DNA of 7,134 nucleotides, taken from the NCBI GenBank assembly GCA_021823555.1, contig JAKANW010000144.1:1-7134 (forward strand). Direction: 5' to 3'. The notes beneath the pieces were generated by a model. It was not told where the DNA came from, made no database searches, and was given only the letters and a program-made list of their open reading frames with translations. Each line of letters opens with the position of its first letter. Within the stretch, counting starts at the first letter, position 1. The position numbers were made by a program, and so were the translations under genes. Below are positions 1-5,561 of the stretch, in pieces. Source of the DNA: Chloroflexota bacterium. GTDB lineage: Bacteria; Chloroflexota; Anaerolineae; Anaerolineales; Villigracilaceae.

Positions 1-27
1 GCCGCGCGGTCTTAAAGACCGCGCGGC
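1..27. repeat. GC-rich perfect hairpin over the stop codon of the zinc-ribbon gene
   Basis: Positions 1-13 and 15-27 are exact reverse complements (arm GCCGCGCGGTCTT) around a single central A at 14. On the minus strand the last codons of the TPR/zinc-ribbon gene form the 5' arm, and its TAA stop (14-12) sits at the tip. A transcript would fold into a strong hairpin right at the end of the reading frame, so it is probably an intrinsic terminator for the fol operon. The T-tract that would confirm this lies beyond position 1 and cannot be seen. It could instead be a dispersed palindromic repeat that supplied the last few codons. Confidence 0.6.
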
Positions 28-773
28 ATGTCCACTTTGGAATCGGGCGTAATCCTTTGTTTTTCGACCCATTGCACCAGGTGCCAGGCGGCGCGCCTCC
101 GGTCGAAGGCATGCGGCAGGACTCCATCGGGCGCAAGCAGATCGCGTGAACCTTCCAGTTTGATCACATGCGGAGAACCACAGTAGCTGCACTGGGCTGA
201 GATATCCCCCGGCGGCAGGATGAATTCCGCGCCGCAGCCCTGGCAATGAATGATCTGTTCGGCCAGCGGCCGGCCATGTCCCTTCATGGTGGCCATGGTC
301 AGCAGGAAGTCTTCCTCCTCAGCCTGTTTGGCCGAAACTCCCAACTGCTCGCGGCGAGTACAGTAATCGCACACCAGGGATTGGCCGTCGGGCGCGTAGG
401 CCATGCGCCCGCCGCACTTGGGGCACATGAAACGCTGAGCGTCCGCTTTGGCCAGCCCTTCCGGCGCGGGCGGCAGCGCGTCAGGGTCCACGATCTCATC
501 CGGTTTGAGCTTGCCATCCAGGATGGCCAGGGAGCGGCGGGCGCGCGCGTGGCGGATGTCATGCGAGAGCGCGTTCTCCAGCGCCTTGCGTTTCTCCACG
601 GGATCGTCGGTCACCTCGCTCATCCAGAACCAGGCTTCGGCCATCGTATCGTGGTTGTTATTGTCCGATGCGTAAATGGCGCGTTCGAGATATCGGCGGG
701 CAGCGGCCTTCTCCCCGGCTTTGGCCTCGATGATGCCGCTCCTCAAAAGGCTATCGGCGTAACTTTGATCCAT
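12..773 (-). CDS. TPR-like plus double zinc-ribbon protein, function unknown
   Basis: This 253-residue protein is soluble, with no signal peptide or membrane segment. Residues 1-90 are alanine-rich amphipathic helices of TPR type, including a stretch with spaced A, Y and L residues (AARRYLERAIYASD) typical of such repeats. Two four-cysteine zinc ribbons follow: C117/C120 with C135/C138 (CPKC...CDYC) and C177/C180 with C195/C198 (CQGC...CSYC). The tail is basic (HAFDRRRAAWHLVQWVEKQR). Proteins of this kind are often annotated as TFIIB-type zinc-ribbon proteins in Chloroflexota. From memory, many relatives continue well beyond the 'PDGVLP.AFD' segment, so this copy may be shortened, and its stop lies in a perfect hairpin. 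The ATG overlaps the folP stop by one base (TGATG) behind a weak GGGGA, so it is the last gene of the fol operon and probably translationally coupled. Its biochemical role is unknown; nucleic-acid or protein binding is inference only. Confidence 0.8.
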   Translation of the reverse strand: MDQSYADSLLRSGIIEAKAGEKAAARRYLERAIYASDNNNHDTMAEAWFWMSEVTDDPVEKRKALENALSHDIRHARARRSLAILDGKLKPDEIVDPDALPPAPEGLAKADAQRFMCPKCGGRMAYAPDGQSLVCDYCTRREQLGVSAKQAEEEDFLLTMATMKGHGRPLAEQIIHCQGCGAEFILPPGDISAQCSYCGSPHVIKLEGSRDLLAPDGVLPHAFDRRRAAWHLVQWVEKQRITPDSKVDMPRGL

Positions 774-1660
774 CAGGATTTTCCCCGCACGATGGCATCG
801 GTCATCTTTGCCACACGCGCCATTTGCATGACATCGTGCACGCGAATAATGTCTGCGCCGCGCGTGATGCCGACCGCCACAGCCGCGGCCGTGCCTTCTA
901 CACGTTGGTCGGGCGGCAGGTCGAGCGTATACCCAATGAAGGATTTGCGCGACGGCCCAAGCAGGACCGGATAACCCAACGAGCGGATCTCATCGAGGCG
1001 GTTGATCAACTCCAGGTTGTGCTCCCGCGTCTTGCCAAAGCCCAGGCCCGGGTCCAGCACGATGCGCGTTTCCTCCACTCCGGCTTTCAACGCGCGCTCC
1101 ACCGACTCCATCAATTCGCGTTTCACGTCTTCGATCAGGTTTTCGTATTCCGAACCGATGTAGGCATTCCCCAACTGTTCCCGCACCTGGACGCTGGCCG
1201 GGTTGCTACGGTTGTGCATCAAAATGACCGGGGCTTTATATTCAGCAGCCACAGCTGCCAAGTCAGGGTCAGCGCGCAAGGCCCAGACATCATTGAGGAT
1301 GTGTGCGCCGGCTCTAAAGGCCTCTTCCGCCACGCGGGCTTTGTAGGTATCAATGGAGATGAGCGCTTCTGGGAATTCCTGCGAGAGGCAGCGCACGACC
1401 GGGATCACGCGCGCCAACTCCTCGTCCGCGGGAAGCGGCTGGGAGCCAGGCCGGGTCGACTCGCCGCCCACATCCAGGATGTCTGCCCCGGCGGCCAGAA
1501 AGTCACGTGCCTGTGCGAGCGATCCCTGCAACGCATCGCCCCGGGCGAGAATCCCATCCCCCGAAAAACTATCGGGTGTCACATTCAGGATGCCCATCAC
1601 CAGTGTGCGGGCGCCCCAAGTGAACGTGTGATGGCCGACCGTGAGCGAGGCGGACTTCAT
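773..1660 (-). CDS. folP: dihydropteroate synthase
   Basis: This enzyme condenses 6-hydroxymethyl-7,8-dihydropterin pyrophosphate with p-aminobenzoate to give 7,8-dihydropteroate, a cytosolic folate step and the sulfonamide target. The 295-residue protein has the full TIM-barrel set of DHPS motifs: LVMGILNVTPDSFSGDG at 20-36 (pterin-binding loop 1), DVGGESTRPG at 63-72 (loop 2), SIDTYKA at 102-108, ND at 123-124, LMHNR at 147-151, DPGLGFGKT at 203-211, GPSRKSFIG at 235-243 and IRVHDV at 272-277. Length is normal for the family. The loop reads SFSGDG rather than the commoner SFSDGG; I treat this as a natural variant. The ATG overlaps the stop of the upstream SpoIIAA-like gene (ATGA) and no clear Shine-Dalgarno is visible, so translational coupling is likely. 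folK lies two genes upstream in the same operon and makes the substrate. No folB, folE or pabB is seen in the window. Confidence 0.97.
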   Translation of the reverse strand: MKSASLTVGHHTFTWGARTLVMGILNVTPDSFSGDGILARGDALQGSLAQARDFLAAGADILDVGGESTRPGSQPLPADEELARVIPVVRCLSQEFPEALISIDTYKARVAEEAFRAGAHILNDVWALRADPDLAAVAAEYKAPVILMHNRSNPASVQVREQLGNAYIGSEYENLIEDVKRELMESVERALKAGVEETRIVLDPGLGFGKTREHNLELINRLDEIRSLGYPVLLGPSRKSFIGYTLDLPPDQRVEGTAAAVAVGITRGADIIRVHDVMQMARVAKMTDAIVRGKS

Positions 1661-2079
1661 GGAATCTGGTCAAGCGGGCGGGCCAGCCAAGCCTCGGCTT
1701 CGTTGATGTCGGTGAACAATTTCATGGCCGCCGCGGCTTCCGGCAGGGCCAGCGAAGCCACCTCGCGGATGGCGTTCGCCACTTTCTCATCTGCCACGAC
1801 TACCGCCACGCGAATATTGCGCGCCGAGGGGTCGCTGTTGGCCTCCACGGCCACGCGGATGGCCTTCTCCGGGATATCCTTCACCGCCCGCAGGTCGTAC
1901 AGGTTGCGCGTGCGCCGGTCGGAGCCAAGCAGGTGTTCGAGCGCGAACTCGCGCCAGTGTTCGATGGTCGCCTCGGAGAGGTCTGTAAAGGTCAGGGTCA
2001 TGCCTCCATCCCCGCGGCGGACAACGGTATAGCCGATGCCGGGCGAGGAAATCCAGTTGAGCGGTTTGGGTTCAGTCAT
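1657..2079 (-). CDS. SpoIIAA/STAS-like small protein in folate operon
   Basis: This is a 140-residue soluble protein with no signal peptide. Its layout resembles the SpoIIAA-like (STAS/SEC14-type) family: an N-terminal beta hairpin (YTVVRRGDGGMTLTFTDL), a helix, the strand RNLYDLRAV (about 58-66), the hydrophobic strand IRVAVVVADE (about 89-98), and a C-terminal LFTDINEAEAWL (about 120-131), which matches the usual 'vF.d..eAlaWL' ending. The assignment is by pattern only and the ligand or partner is unknown. It sits between folK (27-nt gap) and folP (ATGA overlap) and is clearly cotranscribed, but nothing shows a role in folate synthesis. The start is well supported: GGAGG at 2090-2086 lies six bases before the ATG at 2079. 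The gene would be easy to overlook because the folK and folP functions are complete without it. Confidence 0.75.
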   Translation of the reverse strand: MTEPKPLNWISSPGIGYTVVRRGDGGMTLTFTDLSEATIEHWREFALEHLLGSDRRTRNLYDLRAVKDIPEKAIRVAVEANSDPSARNIRVAVVVADEKVANAIREVASLALPEAAAAMKLFTDINEAEAWLARPLDQIP

Positions 2080-2106
2080 GGGGCGCCTCCGGTTGGTGTA
2101 TTGAGA

Positions 2107-2607
2107 TTATAACGCACACTGAAACCGCCATAAAACCAACCTGATCCCCTTGGTGTTTACCCCTGCCAATAATTCCTCGATCATTTTCCCATTGACAGGA
2201 TGGTGAAGTTCCGGCGCGAGATCATGCAAAGGGACCAGCACAAAAGCACGTTCCGCCAGGCGCGGGTGCGGGATGACCAGATTCTCCTCATTCAGTACCA
2301 GGTTGTCATAGAACAGGATATCCAGGTCAATGATCCGCGGCCCGTAGCGGATACCCGGCTCGCGTCCCACCTCGACCTCGACCTGCTTGAGGCGCTTCAA
2401 AAGGGACTCTGGTCCGAGGCTGGTCTCCGCCTTAACTGCCATGTTCAGGAAGGCTGGCTGGTCCGTGTAGCCCCAGGGCGGCGTCTCATAGACGTGCGAC
2501 CTGGCCAGCACGCACACTTCCGGGGGCATGGCCTCCAACGCGGCGCGCAGGTTGGCGAGGCGGTCGCCGAGGTTGGTGCCCAAAGCGAGATAAATAATGT
2601 GATCCAT
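2107..2607 (-). CDS. folK: 2-amino-4-hydroxy-6-hydroxymethyldihydropteridine pyrophosphokinase (HPPK)
   Basis: This enzyme transfers pyrophosphate from ATP to 6-hydroxymethyl-7,8-dihydropterin, making the substrate of FolP. The 166-residue protein opens with IIYLALGTNLGDR (the family 'ALGSNLGDR' start). It continues with YETPPWG, QPAFLNMA, E..VGRE, the HPPK signature RYGPRIIDLDILFYD (R-x-GPR-x2-D-x-D, with the magnesium-binding aspartates) and IPHPRLAERAFVLVPL. I chose the ATG at 2607 because HPPKs begin a few residues before the ALGSN motif. An upstream in-frame TTG at 2628 would add seven residues (MLDYGNL) but would sit almost on the predicted transcription start. The Shine-Dalgarno is weak (GGAAA about seven bases upstream). 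It is the first gene of the folK > SpoIIAA-like > folP > zinc-ribbon operon. It is probably driven from the TATAAT at 2642-2637, whose -35 is poor. Confidence 0.95.
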   Translation of the reverse strand: MDHIIYLALGTNLGDRLANLRAALEAMPPEVCVLARSHVYETPPWGYTDQPAFLNMAVKAETSLGPESLLKRLKQVEVEVGREPGIRYGPRIIDLDILFYDNLVLNEENLVIPHPRLAERAFVLVPLHDLAPELHHPVNGKMIEELLAGVNTKGIRLVLWRFQCAL

Positions 2608-2629
2608 GAGATTTCCGTAATCCAGCAAC

Positions 2630-2657
2630 GCGGGACATTATAATTGTTTTGTCCCGC
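2630..2657. promoter_or_regulatory. folK upstream inverted repeat enclosing a two-strand -10 box
   Basis: GCGGGACA (2630-2637) and its exact complement TGTCCCGC (2650-2657) flank a 12-base AT-rich spacer. The segment ATTATAAT (2637-2644) gives TATAAT on the minus strand (2642-2637, reading to folK) and also on the plus strand (2639-2644, reading to the cupin remnant). No good -35 was found for either direction: the best minus-strand candidate is TTCGCT, 16 bases upstream. The symmetrical arms around the -10 look like an operator for an unidentified dimeric repressor or activator. They could also be a chance repeat or a weak hairpin. Confidence 0.45.
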
Positions 2658-2682
2658 CAGCGAATCCACTCAGGAGTCTCCC

Positions 2683-2802
2683 CTGCAAGCATTTGACCTG
2701 GCACAACTGTCCAGCCGACACACACAGAACGGCAAACTCTACCTGGAATTTCTGCGCGTCCCCGGCCTGGGCATGGGATTGCACATCCTGCCCGCAGGCG
2801 GT
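2683..2802 (+). pseudogene. 5' fragment of a cupin-domain gene (decayed)
   Basis: Read from a CTG at 2683, about 40 codons match the N-terminus of small cupin proteins, as recognised from memory: LQAFDLAQL...GKLYLEFLRVP then LGMGLHILPAGG. In intact relatives this is followed by an acidic linker and the metal-binding motif G-x5-HxH-x3/4-E. Here the match stops at AGG (2802) and the following residues (FSLSKLLPRTEL...) do not resemble a cupin. An AGGAG at 2672-2676 stands six bases before the CTG, exactly where an ATG would be expected, so the start codon may also have been lost; the reading frame is open back to a TTG at 2644. Divergent to folK. Without the first cupin motif it cannot bind metal, so I call it a remnant. 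Confidence 0.6.
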
Positions 2803-2887
2803 GGATTCAGCTTGTCGAAATTGCTTCCACGTACTGAGCTGGGGATTTATCCCAGCGTCCATGTGACGTGCCTGTTTTTGTCGGATG
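2803..2887. other. junction spacer with an imperfect inverted repeat
   Basis: No gene is visible here. The stretch separates the cupin remnant from the terminator of the cassette. It holds nested inverted repeats: GCTGGG (2838-2843) with CCCAGC (2851-2856) around a GATTTAT loop, and outer CACGT (2828-2832) with ACGTG (2866-2870). A T5 run at 2875-2879 follows on the plus strand, too far from the inner stem for a canonical terminator. It may be a dispersed palindromic element or the scar of the rearrangement that cut the cupin gene. Confidence 0.4.
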
Positions 2888-2924
2888 AAAAAATGTTCCG
2901 CACAAGAATTCTTGTGCGGAACAT
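2888..2924 (-). terminator. intrinsic terminator of the TetR cassette
   Basis: Positions 2893-2924 form a 32-base perfect palindrome (half-site ATGTTCCGCACAAGAA, EcoRI-type GAATTC at the centre). It starts five bases after the TAA of the membrane-protein gene, reading leftwards. On the minus strand it is followed directly by a run of six T (2893-2888). In RNA this gives about a 14-bp stem with a small AAUU loop and a U-tract, a very strong rho-independent terminator. On the plus strand only TTTTAT follows after a CGA, so activity in that direction would be weak. Confidence 0.92.
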
Positions 2925-2929
2925 CGATT

Positions 2930-3520
2930 TTATGCAATACGATGTTGAGGTTCCGCCTTGCGTGTAAGACGCATTGCCCGCAAAACCAGCCCAATCACAA
3001 TCACAAAAATTGCCGCATTGGACGAGATATTTTTGACCGTGAACATAAAATTTGCCAGCCTTGCCATGCCTGGTATGTTGGCAGGGAAACCAAGCAGCAT
3101 GGTCACAATGCCGATGTTCTCAAGATAATCGGAGGCAAGATAAATAATTGGCAGGACAGTCAACCAGCGGGTGAATGGATACGTTATGAAGAAAGGCGCA
3201 TAAAAATACGCAATTGCCAAAAGCAGAAAGAATGCCAGCGTGGGCGGGAAGAACACATCCGCCGCGGCAAGCATCAAGTGATAGCGGATTCCCTGACTGC
3301 CATACGCGGAAATCATCTCGTACGCAGACTCTGGCGAATATCCGCTTGTGCGGTTATCCAGCAGGTTGGCGCCCCCGCCTGTGTCGAGAATGCCCACACC
3401 GTTGGTAAACTGAAAGAACGCTGTCGCGCCGATGTTCATTACAACGATAAAAATCAAGGCGGCAATCAGCGAACGAGCCGTGTTTCTTCCTGTGGCAATC
3501 GAAACGAGTTTATTGAACAT
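2930..3520 (-). CDS. small integral membrane protein of unknown function
   Basis: This 196-residue protein has about four hydrophobic segments: residues 17-38 (SLIAALIFIVVMNIGATAFF), 82-107 (LMLAAADVFFPPTLAFFLLLAIAYFY), roughly 118-144 and 166-183 (SSNAAIFVIVIGLVLRAM). A basic tail (RLTRKAEPQHR) suggests a cytoplasmic C-terminus. Between the first two segments is a polar loop of about 40 residues (GGGANLLDNRTSGYSPESAYEMISAYG). No catalytic motif is recognised. It is the last gene of the cassette, 12 bases after the TetR stop, with AAGGA five bases before the ATG, and is followed at once by a strong terminator. Small membrane proteins co-encoded with TetR regulators are often part of a stress or lipid-related response, but no substrate or role can be inferred from this sequence. 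Confidence 0.85.
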   Translation of the reverse strand: MFNKLVSIATGRNTARSLIAALIFIVVMNIGATAFFQFTNGVGILDTGGGANLLDNRTSGYSPESAYEMISAYGSQGIRYHLMLAAADVFFPPTLAFFLLLAIAYFYAPFFITYPFTRWLTVLPIIYLASDYLENIGIVTMLLGFPANIPGMARLANFMFTVKNISSNAAIFVIVIGLVLRAMRLTRKAEPQHRIA

Positions 3521-3532
3521 AGCATTCCTTAT

Positions 3533-4111
3533 TTATGCGCGGCGAATGGATGCCAGCGCGGATTCTAAAATGATCGAATCGTGACGGCTTTCCTGAAGCA
3601 AATCCAATGCGCCAGGGGCGGCGAGTTGCGAAACGATCAACGGACGCAGCACACAGCCGAGAAAGATCGCCGCCAGCAAGTTGGGCTGACCGTCCCGCAA
3701 GGTACCTTCCGCCTGTCCGTCTTTGATAATCTGCTCCAGCACATCCATTGGGTAGACCGTGTCGGCTGGAAGCTGCGGCATAAAAGACGGCGTATTGAGA
3801 ATGACAAAATTAAACGCGGCTGGGTTCTCACGATAGGTCTTCAAAAACAGGTGAACCACATCCTGTAACTTTTCGGTGGCGGGCTGTGCGGATGTGAATG
3901 CCGCTTTCATCTGCCGCCCAAATTCCTGAAAGTGATGGGCGAAAAGCGATTGCGCCGCCGCCTCCTTGGATTCAAAGTGACGGTACAGCGCTGCTTCGGA
4001 AACTTCCGCCGCCTCTGCAATGTCGCGAATACGCGTGCTGCCGTAACCCTGTTTGGCAAAGCATTGCAAAGCCGCTCCCATGATTTTTTCCTTCTGGCTG
4101 GGTCTGGGCAT
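3533..4111 (-). CDS. TetR-family transcriptional regulator
   Basis: This 192-residue protein has a clear N-terminal TetR DNA-binding domain: basic start MPRPSQKEKIM, helix ALQCFAKQGYG (14-24), and the helix-turn-helix TRIRDIAEAAEVSEAALYRHF (26-46) followed by the SKE that typically ends the domain. Residues 60-192 are a helical ligand-binding and dimerisation domain with no recognisable inducer signature. It is the middle gene of the cassette. The start lies four bases after the oxidoreductase stop, with AGGA overlapping that stop, and the membrane gene follows 12 bases later. The 24-bp perfect palindrome over the cassette promoter (5190-5213) is the natural operator, so it is most likely an autorepressor of its own operon. 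The inducer may be a substrate or product of the oxidoreductase; that is inference. Because the two promoters are only about 30 bases apart, some influence on the trp leader promoter is possible. Confidence 0.95.
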   Translation of the reverse strand: MPRPSQKEKIMGAALQCFAKQGYGSTRIRDIAEAAEVSEAALYRHFESKEAAAQSLFAHHFQEFGRQMKAAFTSAQPATEKLQDVVHLFLKTYRENPAAFNFVILNTPSFMPQLPADTVYPMDVLEQIIKDGQAEGTLRDGQPNLLAAIFLGCVLRPLIVSQLAAPGALDLLQESRHDSIILESALASIRRA

Positions 4112-4115
4112 GGGG

Positions 4116-5180
4116 TTATCCTTTCGTTTCTGTGTAGCGCCTTGTACCGTTGATGCTCAGCGCAAAATCCGAGCCAAACGCCTGGAATGGCGTCAGCGCT
4201 CCTATGATCTTCTCGCTGAAAACCTTCTCCACCGCGCGGATGACGGCTTGGGCGGTAAAGTCGTACCCTTCTCCCATTTCCTGCCAGGTCTCAAAAGTAT
4301 CGCCCCGTGCATTTTTGGCGCGCACCCAAGTGTAGGAATGGGACTCTTGTGCCGCTTTTGTTTCCGCAGGGGAATGTGGCCTCTTTATTATTCTTTGTTC
4401 AAGCCTTTGGCGTACGCCCTCGTTTGAAACGATTCGTTGAATCACAGGGAAGACAATACGAGCTGGCACCGGCGGAATTGAGAATGTGCCATAAGTAGTA
4501 ATGTTAGGGATACCCGTATTATAGTAGGCTGTTTCCAGGTCACCCAAAGGGATGGATAGAATTGTTCGCTCTCCAAATGGGAACTGCAATCGTTTTCCAC
4601 CACTGCCCAGCGGAACCTTTACCAATTCTCCGTTTCGGCGGGCCCAACCGCCACGTGCCAGTACGTCCAGGCGGGTTATATCCGCGCCTGTGCTGGAGTT
4701 TTTGGAGTATATGTGAATTGCGATCTCCAATTCCTTCGCATTCTCCACATGGGAAGCAACATATTGAGCAAGACCATCTGTAGCTGTAACGCCAAAACCA
4801 ACGCCAGGGATTAAGGCAATCCCAAGCTGACGCGCCTCACTGTCATATTTGCGAATAGACTGAAATACTGGAATTTCATTGGAGATATCAAGATAATGTT
4901 TTTTATTAACGAGACTCGCCTTCACTATTGGCATACTTGTTGTTACAAAGGGGCCAGCCGCATGGACAACCAAATCGACCTTATCCATCAAAAGGGATAA
5001 CCCTGTGTCATCCAATAAGTCCACTGCAGCCCATTCCAACCCAAGCCGTTCAGCAATGGGTTTCAACCGTTCCGCAGAACGTCCAGCCAGTAGGGGAGAA
5101 TGTCCACGCCGAACAGCTTCCTGAGCAATTAATGTTCCTGTCTCGCCAACTCCGTAAAGTAACCATCTATTTTTCTTCAT
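4116..5180 (-). CDS. saccharopine-dehydrogenase-like NAD(P)-dependent oxidoreductase
   Basis: This 354-residue protein has an N-terminal Rossmann fold: WLLYGVGETGTLIAQEAV with G10, G12 and G15 as the dinucleotide-binding GxGxxG, then LAGRS (31-35), whose arginine suits NADP(H). Further family features are DLVVHAAGPF (69-78), HYLDISNE (95-102) and IPGVGFGVTATDGLA (124-138). This is the layout of the saccharopine dehydrogenase NADP-binding superfamily, including the so-called trans-acting enoyl reductases of lipid and polyketide pathways. True lysine-pathway saccharopine dehydrogenase is unlikely without lysine genes nearby. The substrate is unknown. It is the first gene of the cassette: ATG at 5180 with AGAGGA (5189-5184) only three bases upstream, and the operator palindrome directly beyond. 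GC content is visibly lower than in the fol genes, in line with separate ancestry. Confidence 0.85.
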   Translation of the reverse strand: MKKNRWLLYGVGETGTLIAQEAVRRGHSPLLAGRSAERLKPIAERLGLEWAAVDLLDDTGLSLLMDKVDLVVHAAGPFVTTSMPIVKASLVNKKHYLDISNEIPVFQSIRKYDSEARQLGIALIPGVGFGVTATDGLAQYVASHVENAKELEIAIHIYSKNSSTGADITRLDVLARGGWARRNGELVKVPLGSGGKRLQFPFGERTILSIPLGDLETAYYNTGIPNITTYGTFSIPPVPARIVFPVIQRIVSNEGVRQRLEQRIIKRPHSPAETKAAQESHSYTWVRAKNARGDTFETWQEMGEGYDFTAQAVIRAVEKVFSEKIIGALTPFQAFGSDFALSINGTRRYTETKG

Positions 5181-5189
5181 CAGTCCTCT

Positions 5190-5213
5190 ATATTAGTGAA
5201 TATTCACTAATAT
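5190..5213. promoter_or_regulatory. 24-bp perfect palindrome, probable TetR operator
   Basis: Positions 5190-5201 (ATATTAGTGAAT) are the exact reverse complement of 5202-5213. The palindrome begins next to the Shine-Dalgarno of the oxidoreductase gene, overlaps the last two bases of the -10 box, and covers the predicted start of transcription. A TetR-type regulator is encoded one gene downstream and commonly binds palindromes of this length and AT-rich character. Binding here would block the promoter, giving negative autoregulation. Confidence 0.85.
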
Positions 5214-5240
5214 TGTAACTACCCTGTTTCTTTTTGTCAA
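5212..5240 (-). promoter_or_regulatory. sigma-70 type promoter of the TetR cassette
   Basis: On the minus strand TTGACA (5240-5235) and TACAAT (5217-5212) are separated by 17 bases, close to the consensus for the housekeeping sigma factor. Transcription should start near 5205, inside the palindrome, leaving a short leader of about 25 bases before the ATG at 5180. It is back-to-back with the trpE promoter, with 29 bases between the two -35 boxes. Confidence 0.85.
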
Positions 5241-5269
5241 GTGAGATTTCCATCCTTCATAATTCATCC

Positions 5270-5298
5270 TTGACACGAATCCCTCTCCGTCATAGAAT
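5270..5298 (+). promoter_or_regulatory. sigma-70 type promoter of the trpE T-box leader
   Basis: TTGACA (5270-5275) and TAGAAT (5293-5298) are spaced by 17 bases: a perfect -35 and a -10 with one mismatch. The predicted start is near 5305, about 20 bases before the first T-box helix and about 470 bases before the trpE ATG. A strong constitutive promoter followed by regulated read-through is the usual arrangement for T-box operons. Confidence 0.85.
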
Positions 5299-5317
5299 AT
5301 CGCCCAACAACATACAT

Positions 5318-5349
<32 letters not shown>

Positions 5350-5439
5350 CGATTTCCAGAGAGCCGAGCAGAATATGGTGCAAGCGAGGCAAAAGCGCAG
5401 AAGTCGAATGGCCCTCCGAGTTGAAAGTGAGAAAGCGAA

Positions 5440-5482
5440 GGTGGTTGAGCAGGCGGTGTTTGTCCGCCGTATCGAAACCACC
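5440..5482 (+). other. nested hairpin in the T-box leader (stem II region)
   Basis: GGTGGTT (5440-5446) pairs with AACCACC (5476-5482), and within it GGCGG (5452-5456) pairs with CCGCC (5464-5468) around a TGTTTGT loop. It lies between stem I and the AGTA...GTTA element, where T-box RNAs carry stem II and the IIA/B pseudoknot. I cannot assign which of these it is by eye. Confidence 0.7.
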
Positions 5483-5561
5483 GAAGCGAGTAACACAATT
5501 CGGGACGCTCCCGTTATAGAGCAAGGGTATAAATCTCATTTGAGATCGTACCTGAAAAGAG

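Noticed and set aside
824..2032. Plus-strand reading frame of 402 codons opposite folP and the SpoIIAA-like gene
   Set aside because: It is a high-GC antisense shadow. folP on the minus strand has every DHPS motif.
2605..2628. TTG start for folK at 2628
   Set aside because: It adds seven residues not seen in HPPKs, lacks a Shine-Dalgarno, and would lie almost at the transcription start predicted from the TATAAT. The ATG at 2607 fits the family N-terminus.
2638..2994. Minus-strand reading frame of 118 codons over the cupin remnant and terminator
   Set aside because: It crosses the strong terminator palindrome and the end of the membrane-protein gene. Its sequence shows no domain, and the other strand gives a recognisable cupin start.
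2885..3568. Plus-strand reading frame of 227 codons opposite the membrane-protein gene
   Set aside because: It is rich in His, Cys, Arg and Asn without any domain, as expected of an antisense shadow. The minus strand gives a coherent membrane protein with a ribosome binding site.
4116..5180. Lysine-pathway saccharopine dehydrogenase (LYS9/LYS1 type)
   Set aside because: Only the NADP-binding superfamily fold is supported. No lysine genes are nearby, and the cassette context with TetR and a membrane protein fits an accessory oxidoreductase better.
2888..5240. Transposon or integron carrying the TetR cassette
   Set aside because: No transposase, integrase, terminal inverted repeats or target duplications are visible at the two ends, so a named mobile element cannot be supported even though acquisition is plausible.
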